Positions 1-8,287 are shown, numbered from the stretch's first letter. The stretch is 32,010 nt of DNA from Desulfobacterales bacterium (GCA_018432925.1 JAHDSC010000004.1:1-32010), one strand, 5' to 3'. Made by a program: numbers and translations. The notes: a model not told the origin generated them from the letters alone.

Positions 1-72
1 TCTTCGATCGGTCGTTTTGCCAATATCTTACCCGTCCGATTCCAATCGTCCCGTTAGCCGGTCTTTATTGTT

Positions 73-294
73 ATGCTTATCCGAAGGAAAAAATCGGGGA
101 CGTTTTTTGGGGAAACATGGCTTTTCCCGATTTTAATTATGGAAGTTGTGTATCACATGATCGTTGGAAGAAAAATTCCATCACAACATGAAATCATCCT
201 TGCCATAATGCTTCGATCCGTATTGTTTTTAATTATCGTGCCGGAATACATTGCCTTGTATTTTTACGCTTTTAAATCTCGGGAGCTCCGGTAA
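73..294 (+). CDS. possible small membrane protein (73 aa)
   Basis: The reading frame encodes a 73-residue hydrophobic protein with a basic N-terminus (RRKK) and two probable membrane segments, at about residues 15-34 and 43-67. It ends 44 bases before the rhodanese gene on the same strand. No Shine-Dalgarno sequence precedes the ATG, and the frame is closed by a stop at 55-57, so only ATG or a rare ATT start is available. Another frame (from base 3 to about 190) is also open, so coding status is uncertain. I do not recognise a family. Hydrophobicity is the only support. Confidence 0.35.
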   Translation: MLIRRKKSGTFFGETWLFPILIMEVVYHMIVGRKIPSQHEIILAIMLRSVLFLIIVPEYIALYFYAFKSRELR

Positions 295-338
295 TCCGGG
301 ACTTTGTAAAATGAAACGCCGAAAAGAAAGGAGAGCCT

Positions 339-1430
339 ATGAATAATAACAGGACATTGCGTTATTTCATAATCGCCGTCATCCTTTTCCTGGGAGTGGT
401 GTGGTCGTTATCCACGGCATCGGACGAAGGAAAAATGACCGAATATCCCAATCATGAATTTCTGGTGTCTGCAAAATGGTTAAAGCAGCACATAACAGAC
501 AACAAACTCGTCATTCTTGATGTGCGTGCCGACAAATACTATGACGGAAGCCCGATCCCCGGCGCAATCCGCCTTCCCTGGACGGTTTTCAGGTATGACG
601 ACGTGGATGCGAATATCAGAGAAAAATTCGTCGGCCCCCAAAAAGCCCAGGAGATACTTGGAAATACGGGTATTGCCCGTTCAGATGATCTCGTTCTTTA
701 TGATTCGGTGGAACGAGACGGTGGCGCAACCGCATCTTTTGTATTCTGGGTACTGGATATCCTCGGACACTCCGGGAAAAAGATCCTTGACAGAGGAATT
801 GATGCCTGGAAGCGCGCTGGATACGATCTTGCCGCTGAACCCAGAACGCTCAAACCTTTATTATACCAGGCCCCCTTCAGTGAGATTGAAAAATGGAGAC
901 TGGTTGATGGACCCTACGTCTATTCCAGACTGGGCGATCCCATGTATCAGATCATTGATGTTCGCTCCCATGCGGAGTATGTGGGCGAAAAGGGCTCAAC
1001 CGGTCTAAGGGGAACCCCTTTTAAACTCGGACATATTCCGAAAGCCGTGAACATCAATTATACGACCGCCTGGGTGGACGAAAAAACAAAACAGATCAAA
1101 ACCTATCGGGAATTACAGGAACTTTACCGAGGCCTGGACACCTCAAGAGGGGTTATTGTCTATTGCGATTCCGGGCGAAGAAGCTCGTTCTCCTATTTTG
1201 TACTCCGGTTAATGGGAATCAACCAGGTCATTACCTATGAACATTCCTGGCAGGAATGGGGGGACCCGGAAAAATTCTTTCCGGTTGAAACCACGGAACG
1301 GAAATTCAGCGGCGATGCTCTGCCCGGGACATCCGCCTTTATTGAATCGGCAAGCAAAACGGAAGAAAGTGGTGGAAAAAGCCCGATTCAAGGGAAACCT
1401 AAAGGCGGATATGTATCATGTGGAGGATAA
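339..1430 (+). CDS. exported tandem-rhodanese sulfurtransferase
   Basis: This 363-residue protein has an N-terminal hydrophobic segment (residues 8-27) that acts as a signal peptide or anchor, placing the rest in the periplasm. Two rhodanese domains follow, at about 45-160 (VILDVRADKYYDGSPIPGA) and 200-315 (IIDVRSHAEYVGEKG). The second holds the active-site loop CDSGRRSS with the persulfide-forming cysteine at 276. This is the SseA/thiosulfate:cyanide sulfurtransferase arrangement, in which the N-terminal domain is inactive. The family moves sulfane sulfur from thiosulfate or 3-mercaptopyruvate to thiophilic acceptors. The start has a good ribosome site (AAGGAGAG). The protein is longer than usual, with an approximately 45-residue C-terminal tail ending Cys-Gly-Gly. 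It lies just upstream of two YeeE/YedE transporter halves with overlapping signals, which suggests coupled sulfur capture and import. Confidence 0.88.
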   Translation: MNNNRTLRYFIIAVILFLGVVWSLSTASDEGKMTEYPNHEFLVSAKWLKQHITDNKLVILDVRADKYYDGSPIPGAIRLPWTVFRYDDVDANIREKFVGPQKAQEILGNTGIARSDDLVLYDSVERDGGATASFVFWVLDILGHSGKKILDRGIDAWKRAGYDLAAEPRTLKPLLYQAPFSEIEKWRLVDGPYVYSRLGDPMYQIIDVRSHAEYVGEKGSTGLRGTPFKLGHIPKAVNINYTTAWVDEKTKQIKTYRELQELYRGLDTSRGVIVYCDSGRRSSFSYFVLRLMGINQVITYEHSWQEWGDPEKFFPVETTERKFSGDALPGTSAFIESASKTEESGGKSPIQGKPKGGYVSCGG

Positions 1431-1432
1431 AA

Positions 1433-1963
1433 ATGACGGAACGAAATAAGAAAACACCCTATTGGAACTGGATATCCGCTGCACTGGCTCTCGCCGGAGT
1501 TATCGTATTTATATTCGCAACGTTCGGCCCTCCGGCTTCTTCCAGCGGATTCGTAAGCACTGTCAAGGGCTTCTTGCAGATCGTTGCCCCAGGCTACGCA
1601 GAATCAAAAGAGCATTACCGGATGATACCCGGACCCGGTTCATGGCTCATGGCATTTGTGCTGGGCATGGCCATCGGAGGTTTCCTCGCAGGGCGGACCT
1701 TTAAAATGCCGGTTCGCGATGTCCCGGAGGTCTGGGAAAAACGCTTTGGCCCGAGCAAGATCAGACGATATTCAGCGGCTTTCATCGGGGGGTTTCTGAT
1801 TCTATTCGGGTCACGGCTCGCCGGAGGATGCACCCTTGGCCTTTTCATCTCCGGGTCAACACAACTGGCTATAAGCGGGCTGTACTTCGGGGCGGTGATA
1901 TTCGGTGTGGCCATGCTCACCTCTCGAATTGTATATGGCAAAACCGGGAAGGAGGAAACATGA
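1433..1963 (+). CDS. YeeE/YedE-family sulfur transporter, first half
   Basis: A 176-residue inner-membrane protein with about four hydrophobic helices. It carries the family signature GGCTLG around Cys133, near SG(S), as in DUF395/YeeE-YedE proteins. Characterised TsuA/YeeE members import thiosulfate through conserved cysteines. Here the transporter appears as two separately encoded halves. I chose the ATG at 1433 over the in-frame ATG at 1418, because GGAGG at 1422-1426 sits six bases before it and is unusable for 1418. That ribosome site lies inside the last codons of the rhodanese gene, so the two are translationally coupled. The stop overlaps the next start as ATGA. Confidence 0.85.
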   Translation: MTERNKKTPYWNWISAALALAGVIVFIFATFGPPASSSGFVSTVKGFLQIVAPGYAESKEHYRMIPGPGSWLMAFVLGMAIGGFLAGRTFKMPVRDVPEVWEKRFGPSKIRRYSAAFIGGFLILFGSRLAGGCTLGLFISGSTQLAISGLYFGAVIFGVAMLTSRIVYGKTGKEET

Positions 1964-2505
1964 TCACTGACATTTGGCTCGGACTTTTTTCGGGAATTGC
2001 CTTCGGTTTCATTATCCAGAGAATCGGCGCAACCAACCCCAATAAGATGGCCCGTGCACATCTCATGGAGGATCCGGAAATACCCCGCTTCATGGTCCTT
2101 ACGGTAGCGTTCTCGGCACTGGGGCTTTTAGGCCTCCAGGCAACGGGTGAGCCTCGTACGGTAATTCTTCCGACAAGCATCCTGGCTACCGGCATCGCGG
2201 CAATTATATTCGGAATCGGATGGGGACTGACCGGTTACTGTCCGGGAACCTGCTGGGCAGCAGCCGGGGAAGGAAGAATGGATGCTGTTTTTACTCTTCT
2301 TGGCGGGCTTGTCGGTACGGCTGTCTTTGCTCAGCTTCATGAAGTGCTCATTCCCGTTCTGTATCTTCCGTCCAGCATCGGTCCCGTAACGCTGACCGAC
2401 TGGTTTGGGAACAGAACCTTGGGAGCCTGGATTCTCGCTATCGGTTTCGCGCTTTGTGCCTGGATGATCGGCAAGCTTTGGGGGCGCCATGGATTCTCCG
2501 CCTAA
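1960..2505 (+). CDS. YeeE/YedE-family sulfur transporter, second half
   Basis: A 181-residue membrane protein with four or five hydrophobic segments and the second-half signature GLTGYCPGTCW (Cys94 and Cys98), typical of the DUF6691/YeeE-YedE partner subunit. The pair with the preceding gene would form one complete thiosulfate or sulfide-type permease. The start at 1960 overlaps the previous stop (ATGA) and is preceded by GGAGG at 1951-1955. Upstream in-frame codons would only add sequence that is already the other gene. The substrate is inferred from the family and from the rhodanese neighbour. Confidence 0.85.
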   Translation: MITDIWLGLFSGIAFGFIIQRIGATNPNKMARAHLMEDPEIPRFMVLTVAFSALGLLGLQATGEPRTVILPTSILATGIAAIIFGIGWGLTGYCPGTCWAAAGEGRMDAVFTLLGGLVGTAVFAQLHEVLIPVLYLPSSIGPVTLTDWFGNRTLGAWILAIGFALCAWMIGKLWGRHGFSA

Positions 2506-3115
2506 AAGCCTGGCTTTTGGTCTCACAGTATTTTTACTCTTATGGGTCGAAGGTTGTCTTCCTCGAACAGACAACGAGGTTGAACTCAAAATTCCGCGCG
2601 GATATGCAGCTATGCTGGAGATCAAGCTGAACGGCAAATTATACGGCTTCGGCCCCTTTGTGGGCTATTACTTCCGACCGGAGGATCCGGAAGATCTTTC
2701 CCGGCTTGCATTCGTTTGTTTTAATGAGAGAGGATTCTATACAAAAGATGTCCCGTTTAATGAACTCCTTTTTGAAGGAGAAGCCAGACTTGCCACGCTT
2801 CCGGAGAACGACGAAGTCCTGATTTCTTCAGATACGATGAGGATTTACCCGATTTTTTTCTCCGAAGCGCCGATTCAGTGGTTGGATGGCAGGCCCGAAC
2901 CCCGGGATGAATTTGTTCATTTCCATTCCTGCTACGATTCGCAGGGGCCGGTCCTGACAGGATATTGGCTTCGACATGAGGGAAGAACGACGTTTACCTA
3001 TGATATGGGGGGCCGGGTAGGACCGGAAAGCCTTCTCTACCATAAGGTAAATCCGAAAGTTGATAAGGCTTTCGCTCGCATCATAGAATTTGATCGAGGC
3101 CCCAAACGAAATTGA
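2489..3115 (+). CDS. putative lipoprotein of the sulfur module
   Basis: A 208-residue protein that starts 17 bases inside the preceding transporter gene with a GGGGG ribosome site four bases before ATG. Residues 8-20 are hydrophobic and are followed by WVEGC, so Cys23 could be a lipidated cysteine, though glutamate at -2 is atypical for a lipobox. The remainder is soluble and beta-rich in appearance, with paired motifs such as GFGPFVGYYFRPEDPEDL and HFHSCYDSQGP. I do not recognise a domain. Its operon position argues for a periplasmic accessory role beside the rhodanese and transporter. No terminator is evident after it. Confidence 0.6.
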   Translation: MDSPPKSLAFGLTVFLLLWVEGCLPRTDNEVELKIPRGYAAMLEIKLNGKLYGFGPFVGYYFRPEDPEDLSRLAFVCFNERGFYTKDVPFNELLFEGEARLATLPENDEVLISSDTMRIYPIFFSEAPIQWLDGRPEPRDEFVHFHSCYDSQGPVLTGYWLRHEGRTTFTYDMGGRVGPESLLYHKVNPKVDKAFARIIEFDRGPKRN

Positions 3116-3807
3116 TCCGGACCGTTCATTCAATCACCAATGGAATCGGAAGATTTGTAACCCGGATAAACAGAAGCCAAGGGAAAATAGGCTTTCGAAA
3201 CCATTTCTAATAAATTTTCCGAATCCCTTAATTTTTACATGGTACGTGTCTTGCTCGATCTTTGTTCCGATTCGTAGATTTCTTGTTTAAAACCTGTCTT
3301 GATTGCTTTTTCAGCGCATGTGCACGCGCCCACCGTCCCTTCTTTCTCATTGATATCGACCTCAAGGATATGCCCACGGTAACGGCTTTGCCATGTACCG
3401 GCTTCCCGGTTCCTCGGGCAGATAGGGTTCCGCGGAACATCCCCTGTTGGTTCGATACCCGTATATCCCCTCTGCATGAAATGGATTTCTTACGGCGTTG
3501 TACCTCCCTGAATGTCGCTGCAATCGCGCTTCCGCGCTTTCTGGAAAAAATTCCATGACCTTGTCCGGTCTGATCGTGCGAGCACCCGGGAATGGAAAAC
3601 CCGGCCCAACTGTAAGCCATGGGAGGTTCGGTGCATGTGGTAATGAATATTCTTTGGAATCGTATCCATGTCACTCCTGACGTTGCATCAACAGCGGAGC
3701 AAAAGGTGAATCAACTATTTACATTTCCGGCAAAAATCAAAAAAATTGCTTTTCTTTTTGATTTCCAACACCTGGAAAATTGAAGAACCCTGCAGCAAAC
3801 CGCGGGG
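3116..3807. other. 692-base region without a convincing gene
   Basis: This is the space between the plus-strand sulfur operon and the minus-strand mqn operon. Several short frames are open on both strands at about 3228-3680, but they overlap one another, lack ribosome sites and show no recognisable motif. An A/T-rich inverted repeat (arms 3734-3743 and 3755-3764) and a GC hairpin at 3786-3809 lie at the mqn end. The stretch could contain a decayed gene, but I cannot identify one. Confidence 0.5.
3734..3764. terminator. A/T-rich hairpin, possible bidirectional terminator
   Basis: The arms AAATCAAAAA (3734-3743) and TTTTTGATTT (3755-3764) are perfectly complementary over ten bases with an 11-base loop. 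On the minus strand the hairpin is followed by TTTTTG. It is weakly GC-paired, so on its own it is only a modest terminator. It may back up the hairpin next to mqnB. Confidence 0.35.
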
Positions 3808-3809
3808 TT
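3786..3809 (-). terminator. candidate terminator of the mqn operon
   Basis: Read on the minus strand, AACCCCGC begins inside the mqnB stop codon and pairs with GCAGGGTT after an eight-base loop, with one mismatch. The downstream tract is CTTCAATTTTCC, a weak U-run. Position directly at the end of the five-gene operon supports the call. Confidence 0.45.
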
Positions 3810-4473
3810 AGCGCTCGCTGTTGCAGTTCAAAGGAAAGGACCTGTTTGGTGCCATGTGGTTTATGCAATTGTGGGGCAATACTTTGTTGCAAAAAAAATC
3901 GCGGAAGGAATCGCGATAGCGGACGATATTATTTTTGATATCGTGGTTTTGAGGATTGTCGCTGACGAATTTGAAAAGTAAACACCGGATCTGTAAAAGT
4001 CGACATGCCTGAACGACGGCTGCTCCTTCCATATCCATGATCTCCGCCTGCGGGAAAATCATTCGCCTTTCCGAAGGATCTTTTATGGGTCGGTCCTGAG
4101 TGGCGAGCGTTACCGTTGGGTAACCAGGAATCGTATCCGGAGTATGTTCATGAGGAAGGCCGGTTTCGAGATCGGGCCGGTCCGGTTCGATAACCTTGCG
4201 GACGTGATAAATGGACCCGAGAGGAAAAGAAATATCCGCGGCACCGGCGGCTCCGAGATTGTAGATTCGGGAAGGATGGAATTTCATGCCCAGGTAGGTA
4301 CAGCCCATGGCGGCATTGGCCTTGCCGATCCCTGAAATAAGGAGAACCGCCTTTTCGTTTCGATAAACAGGAAAGGGGTCGTCTTCCCATCGATCAAGCG
4401 AAAGTTCGTCGACAAAAGGATCTCCCTCCAGATGGGTGGCCATAATAATGCCGATTACAGAATTTTCCTGCAT
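3808..4473 (-). CDS. mqnB: futalosine hydrolase-type nucleosidase
   Basis: A 221-residue member of the MTA/SAH nucleosidase-like phosphorylase fold. Visible features are the GIGKANAA motif near the N-terminus, NLGAAGAA, and the nucleoside-binding DMEGAAVVQAC segment, followed by VSDNP, where the catalytic aspartate normally lies. In the classical futalosine pathway MqnB removes hypoxanthine to give dehypoxanthine futalosine. When MqnE makes aminofutalosine, the same fold removes adenine. It is the last gene of the mqn cluster and overlaps mqnD by 19 bases, with GAGGAG eight bases before ATG. Sequence alone does not separate futalosine from aminofutalosine specificity, but the operon makes a menaquinone role very likely. 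Confidence 0.85.
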   Translation of the reverse strand: MQENSVIGIIMATHLEGDPFVDELSLDRWEDDPFPVYRNEKAVLLISGIGKANAAMGCTYLGMKFHPSRIYNLGAAGAADISFPLGSIYHVRKVIEPDRPDLETGLPHEHTPDTIPGYPTVTLATQDRPIKDPSERRMIFPQAEIMDMEGAAVVQACRLLQIRCLLFKFVSDNPQNHDIKNNIVRYRDSFRDFFCNKVLPHNCINHMAPNRSFPLNCNSER

Positions 4474-5255
4474 CTTGCCATCTCCTCGAGCATCTGAACC
4501 GCCTTTATCCCCGTTTCACCCAGGGAAACGGTGAAATCATTTACATAGAAACCGATGTGTTTTTTGATCACTTCATCATCCAGTTCCTGCGCATGCCGGA
4601 TTACGAATGGCCGCGAGGCATTTCGATGGTTCATGGCGTATTGCACGGATGACTTCAAGATGGATTCGATTTCCGGCTTGTGCCGTAAAATGGAAGGAAC
4701 CTTTCGAACCGCGATGCAGCCTAAGGGAATGGGCATGCTGGTCTTTTCTTCCCACCATTCACCCAGGTCGATGATTTTTATGCAATGATAGTGGGGATAC
4801 GTAAATCTCCCCTCATGGATGATCAGCCCGGCGTCGTATCGTCCGGATTCAACCCCCGGCAGTATGTTGTCGAAACGAGTCGCTTCGATGTTTTGAATCC
4901 CCGGGCACCAGAGCCGGAGAAGGAGATATGCCGTTGTATACATGCCGGGTATCGCAATCTTCGCATTCGCCGGGTTTTTCAGCGCTTTTTTCGCAACGAG
5001 AAGGGGGCCGCATCCATAGCCGAGCGCTGATCCGGAGTCCAGGAGTTCATATCGGTCCCTGAGCAGAAGATAGGCATGGAAGGAGAGTTTCGTGACCGAA
5101 AATGTATCTTTAAATGCCGCCGCATTCAACGCTTCGACATCGTCAATATGGGGGGTAAATTCAAACGGCCCGGTATCCACACACTTGTGAAGGAGGGCAT
5201 GGAAAATAAACGTGTCATTGGGACATGGAGAAAATGCGATATCGATTTCAGTCAT
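4455..5255 (-). CDS. mqnD: 1,4-dihydroxy-6-naphthoate synthase
   Basis: A 266-residue protein of the periplasmic-binding-protein-like fold family that MqnD shares with MqnA. It opens with the MqnD signature SPCPNDTFIFHALL and contains IHEGRFTYPHY and PIPLGCIAVRK, all typical positions for this enzyme. It converts cyclic dehypoxanthine futalosine to 1,4-dihydroxy-6-naphthoate in the cytoplasm. The start overlaps the end of mqnC by eight bases and the end overlaps mqnB by 19, so translation is coupled. Length agrees with the family. Confidence 0.93.
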   Translation of the reverse strand: MTEIDIAFSPCPNDTFIFHALLHKCVDTGPFEFTPHIDDVEALNAAAFKDTFSVTKLSFHAYLLLRDRYELLDSGSALGYGCGPLLVAKKALKNPANAKIAIPGMYTTAYLLLRLWCPGIQNIEATRFDNILPGVESGRYDAGLIIHEGRFTYPHYHCIKIIDLGEWWEEKTSMPIPLGCIAVRKVPSILRHKPEIESILKSSVQYAMNHRNASRPFVIRHAQELDDEVIKKHIGFYVNDFTVSLGETGIKAVQMLEEMARCRKIL

Positions 5256-6336
5256 CCTGAAAAACCCTTATATCATGATATTCCGAATCTCTTTGCACGG
5301 GAATTTTACCCGCGTTTTTGATGAGGTCGATGAAGACCGGCATGCTTGCTTTTGTTTCGATGCCGGTTGCCTTTACCACCAACTCTTCGGTAAGCACACC
5401 CCCCATGTCATTGGCTCCCATGGCCAATGCGATTTGCGCAAGCTTAAGGCCTTCCGTGAGCCATCCAGCCTGTATGTGTTTGATATTATCGAGAAATATG
5501 CGAGAAATGGCGACTATTTTCAAGTAGTCGATTCCCGTCGCGGCCGTTACCGTATCCATTCGTGTATGCGCGGGAGAAAATGACCATGGGATAAACGCCC
5601 GAAGGATTCCGGTGTCGTCCTGAATTTTCCGAATGACATCAAGATGGTAAATCCGTTCACGGAGTGTTTCGTCCATTCCGTAGGTCATTGTGGCGGTGGA
5701 CCACATGCCGTGGCGGCTGAGTGCCTGCATCACCCGGCACCATTCATCCCGTGAAACCTTATTCGGACTGACCCGGTTCCGGATTCGGTCTACCAGAAGA
5801 TCCGAAGCGCCGGGCATTGAGCGAAGCCCGCATTCTTTGAGCCTTCCCACCGCCTCATCAATCGTGAGCCCGCTCTTTTTGGCAGCATGAACCAGTTCCG
5901 CGGGAGAAAACGAGTGAAGATAAATGGACGGAAATTGCTCTCTGATGATTTTTACCATGTCAACATACGTATCGATGGTGTGATCCGGATGGAGCCCGCC
6001 CTGCAGCATCACCTGTGTTCCTCCGGCTGCCGCAAGCTCTTCAACCTTCCGGCATATGGCTTCCATCGACAGCTCATAAGGTTCCATGCGGCCGCTTTTT
6101 GCATGAAACGCGCAGAACGCGCACTTTGCCTCACATATGTTGGTGTAGTTTATAATTCGATCTTTAATAAATCCGACCTTATTTCCCGGTTTTGCCATTT
6201 CTCTCCGGTAATCCGCCGCCCGGCCGAGCTCGATGAGATCCCAGGAAAAGAGGCGGAGCGCATCCTCGATTCCGATTCGCCTGCCTTCATATATCTTTTT
6301 GGGGAGGTTCATACCGTCTGTTTGCGTTTTATGCAT
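5248..6336 (-). CDS. mqnC: cyclic dehypoxanthinyl futalosine synthase (radical SAM)
   Basis: A 362-residue radical SAM enzyme. The cluster-binding motif NICEAKCAFCAFH gives Cys68, Cys72 and Cys75, preceded by the family's INYTN. Downstream are MLQGGLHPDH and LHSFSPAE, strongly conserved in MqnC/MqnE/CofH relatives. The enzyme cyclises dehypoxanthine futalosine. The frame also has TTG immediately upstream of the first ATG. I take ATG at 6336 as the start, while ATG eight codons later is possible. It follows mqnA after a 14-base gap, within the mqnE-A-C-D-B operon. Confidence 0.93.
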   Translation of the reverse strand: MHKTQTDGMNLPKKIYEGRRIGIEDALRLFSWDLIELGRAADYRREMAKPGNKVGFIKDRIINYTNICEAKCAFCAFHAKSGRMEPYELSMEAICRKVEELAAAGGTQVMLQGGLHPDHTIDTYVDMVKIIREQFPSIYLHSFSPAELVHAAKKSGLTIDEAVGRLKECGLRSMPGASDLLVDRIRNRVSPNKVSRDEWCRVMQALSRHGMWSTATMTYGMDETLRERIYHLDVIRKIQDDTGILRAFIPWSFSPAHTRMDTVTAATGIDYLKIVAISRIFLDNIKHIQAGWLTEGLKLAQIALAMGANDMGGVLTEELVVKATGIETKASMPVFIDLIKNAGKIPVQRDSEYHDIRVFQDD

Positions 6337-6350
6337 CAAATCCGTATTTT

Positions 6351-7181
6351 TTAACCGTTTGAACGAATGATCTCTTCCGACATGAAATCCAGAGACTTGA
6401 CTTCCTGCAGCAATCCAAGTTCCGAGGTCACGGAAAAATAAAAGTTCAGGGCGCTTTTTAACTCTTCCGTGAACCGATATTCCAGGAGATCATAATATCC
6501 GGAAATATCATGGGTTATTTCGGGATACTTCTCCTCCGCCTTTTGCATGAGTTTGTTTTTCTCCGTTGCAAGGCATTTCAAAGACGTATGGTAAGAGTCG
6601 ATAACGGCCTTTATCTCCGATGGATATTTTTCGAGCGCGGATTTACGAACGGTAAAAACGGCAAAAACCACCGGAAAGCCTGTTTTTCTGAACCACAGGT
6701 CACCCAGATCGTAGGTGTAGGGAATTGCTTCTCTGCTGTTGATCAATGCTTCATTGCCGATGATAAGCGCGGCGTCGACATTTTTTAATGAAGGGCCCGG
6801 ATCTTTGGGCGTGTATATCGGTTGAATCCTGTAATATTTTTTCAGTAAAGCCTTTAATAACGCAACGGAGGTCTGAGAAGCAATCGTCAGGCCGACTTTT
6901 TTGCGATTCAGTTCCTCAATGGGAATTCTGCTGATCAAAATTACCGATCGCACATATCCGATGGAACCGATACAAAAATCAGGCAACAGCATAACGTCCC
7001 CTTGAATCGCCGGACAGGCGGCGGCTGATATGGGGCTTACATCCAGCATGCCCTTTTGTATCATATGATTGAGTTCCGCCGGATGACCCGGAACAATATC
7101 GACTCCCGCTATCGGGGATTTTTCCATCATATGATAATAAAATGGATAGCTGTTCAAATAATTGATATAACCGAGCTTCAT
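6351..7181 (-). CDS. mqnA: chorismate dehydratase
   Basis: A 276-residue protein of the MqnA/MqnD family. The N-terminal GYINYLNSYPFYYHM matches the MqnA pattern, and LNHMIQKGMLDVSPISAA matches the substrate-binding segment. It dehydrates chorismate to 3-enolpyruvyl-benzoate, the first step of the futalosine pathway. Its ATG overlaps the mqnE stop as ATGA, showing translational coupling. The length is as expected for the family. Confidence 0.92.
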   Translation of the reverse strand: MKLGYINYLNSYPFYYHMMEKSPIAGVDIVPGHPAELNHMIQKGMLDVSPISAAACPAIQGDVMLLPDFCIGSIGYVRSVILISRIPIEELNRKKVGLTIASQTSVALLKALLKKYYRIQPIYTPKDPGPSLKNVDAALIIGNEALINSREAIPYTYDLGDLWFRKTGFPVVFAVFTVRKSALEKYPSEIKAVIDSYHTSLKCLATEKNKLMQKAEEKYPEITHDISGYYDLLEYRFTEELKSALNFYFSVTSELGLLQEVKSLDFMSEEIIRSNG

Positions 7182-8287
7182 GAAAGGAACCCCGCTTTCG
7201 CCGCCTGATAGTTCGCTTTTACCCTGCCAGGAGTCATTCCCGCATGTTCAATCAGGTTTCGCAAAAACGATTCGCTGCCGTAATCGGGAGTCTTTGCGCC
7301 GGCGGCATGTACAACTTTTTCATTATGGTAGGTTGCGCCGATATCATCGACTCCGAACCGCAGAAGAACCTGTGCCATTTTATCTCCCAGGTACATCCAG
7401 AGTGCTTTGAGATGGGGAATATTATTCAGATAAATTCGGCTTGTCGCATAGAGTCGGACATCATCATATCCGGTGGTGGATTTGCGTTTCGCCGGTATTT
7501 TCGTACCGGAATCATGGTAAAGAAGCGGTACGAAGGTCTTGAAACCTCCCGTTTCATTTTGAAGAGAGCGAACTTGCTCCAGGTGATCGACGATATCCAC
7601 CGGATTTTCCAGGTGGTTATAAAGCATGGTGGCATTTGTTTTCAAACCCATCCGATGAGCGGTCTTCATAACGTGAAGCCATTGCTTTCCCGATATTTTA
7701 CGCGGAGCGATGCGATTTCGCACCCGGGGGGAGAATATTTCCGCCCCACCGCCCGGAAGAGCTCCGAGCCCCGAATCCATCATTTTCTGAAAAACCTCCT
7801 CAAGGGAAAGATGGTTCCGTTTCGCATAGTAATCGTACTCCGTCGCGGTGAGCGCGACGATGAAAAGATCCGGGTTGACCCGCTTGATTCTTTTGAGCAT
7901 TTCGGTAAAATAATCGATGGTAAGCTTTGGATGGAGACCGCCTACAATATGGACCTCATCCAACCCAATGGAATCCCCTTCTCTGACTTTCCGTTCAATA
8001 TCATCCAGAGAAAGGATAAAGGCGCCTTCATCACCCTCATCCTTTGAGTAGGCGCAGAGAGGGCAACGCAGTTCGCAGATATTGGTATAATTGAGATTCA
8101 TGTTGACGCCGTAAAAGACCGTATCCCCGTGTAACATGGTTTTCACATGGTGAGCGATGGATCCCAGTTCAAGGATATCATCCGTGGCAAGCATAAAATG
8201 CGCATCTGCCGAGTCAACGGGAATACCGTTGAAAACTTTTTCGGCGATCCGTTGAAGGGTCCGGTTATGAATTTTGTCAATCCGCAA
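7178..8287 (-). CDS. mqnE: aminofutalosine synthase (radical SAM)
   Basis: A 369-residue radical SAM enzyme with NICELRCPLCAYS (Cys71, Cys75, Cys78), the conserved HIVGGLHP motif and the ALPGGGAEIFSPRVR segment characteristic of MqnE. It joins 3-enolpyruvyl-benzoate to adenosylmethionine-derived adenosine to give aminofutalosine. It is first in the minus-strand mqn operon. The start codon appears to be TTG at 8287. An in-frame stop lies eight codons upstream with no ATG or GTG between, and a later start would remove the conserved N-terminal helix. The Shine-Dalgarno sequence is weak. A slow start could limit flux, which is speculative. Confidence 0.92.
   Translation of the reverse strand: MRIDKIHNRTLQRIAEKVFNGIPVDSADAHFMLATDDILELGSIAHHVKTMLHGDTVFYGVNMNLNYTNICELRCPLCAYSKDEGDEGAFILSLDDIERKVREGDSIGLDEVHIVGGLHPKLTIDYFTEMLKRIKRVNPDLFIVALTATEYDYYAKRNHLSLEEVFQKMMDSGLGALPGGGAEIFSPRVRNRIAPRKISGKQWLHVMKTAHRMGLKTNATMLYNHLENPVDIVDHLEQVRSLQNETGGFKTFVPLLYHDSGTKIPAKRKSTTGYDDVRLYATSRIYLNNIPHLKALWMYLGDKMAQVLLRFGVDDIGATYHNEKVVHAAGAKTPDYGSESFLRNLIEHAGMTPGRVKANYQAAKAGFLS

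Noticed and set aside
1615..2061. Minus-strand frame of 148 residues across the transporter genes
   Set aside because: Antisense to two genes with overlapping starts, good ribosome sites and family motifs.
3440..3470. GGTTCGATACC resembling a tRNA T-arm
   Set aside because: The flanking bases do not form the five-pair T-stem, and no acceptor or anticodon arm can be built around it.
3228..3674. Overlapping minus-strand frames of up to 148 residues
   Set aside because: Three frames overlap, none has a ribosome site, compositions are arginine/serine-rich in the way of non-coding frames, and no motif is recognisable.
7244..8047. Plus-strand frame of 267 residues
   Set aside because: Wholly antisense to mqnE, whose radical SAM motif and neighbours are decisive.
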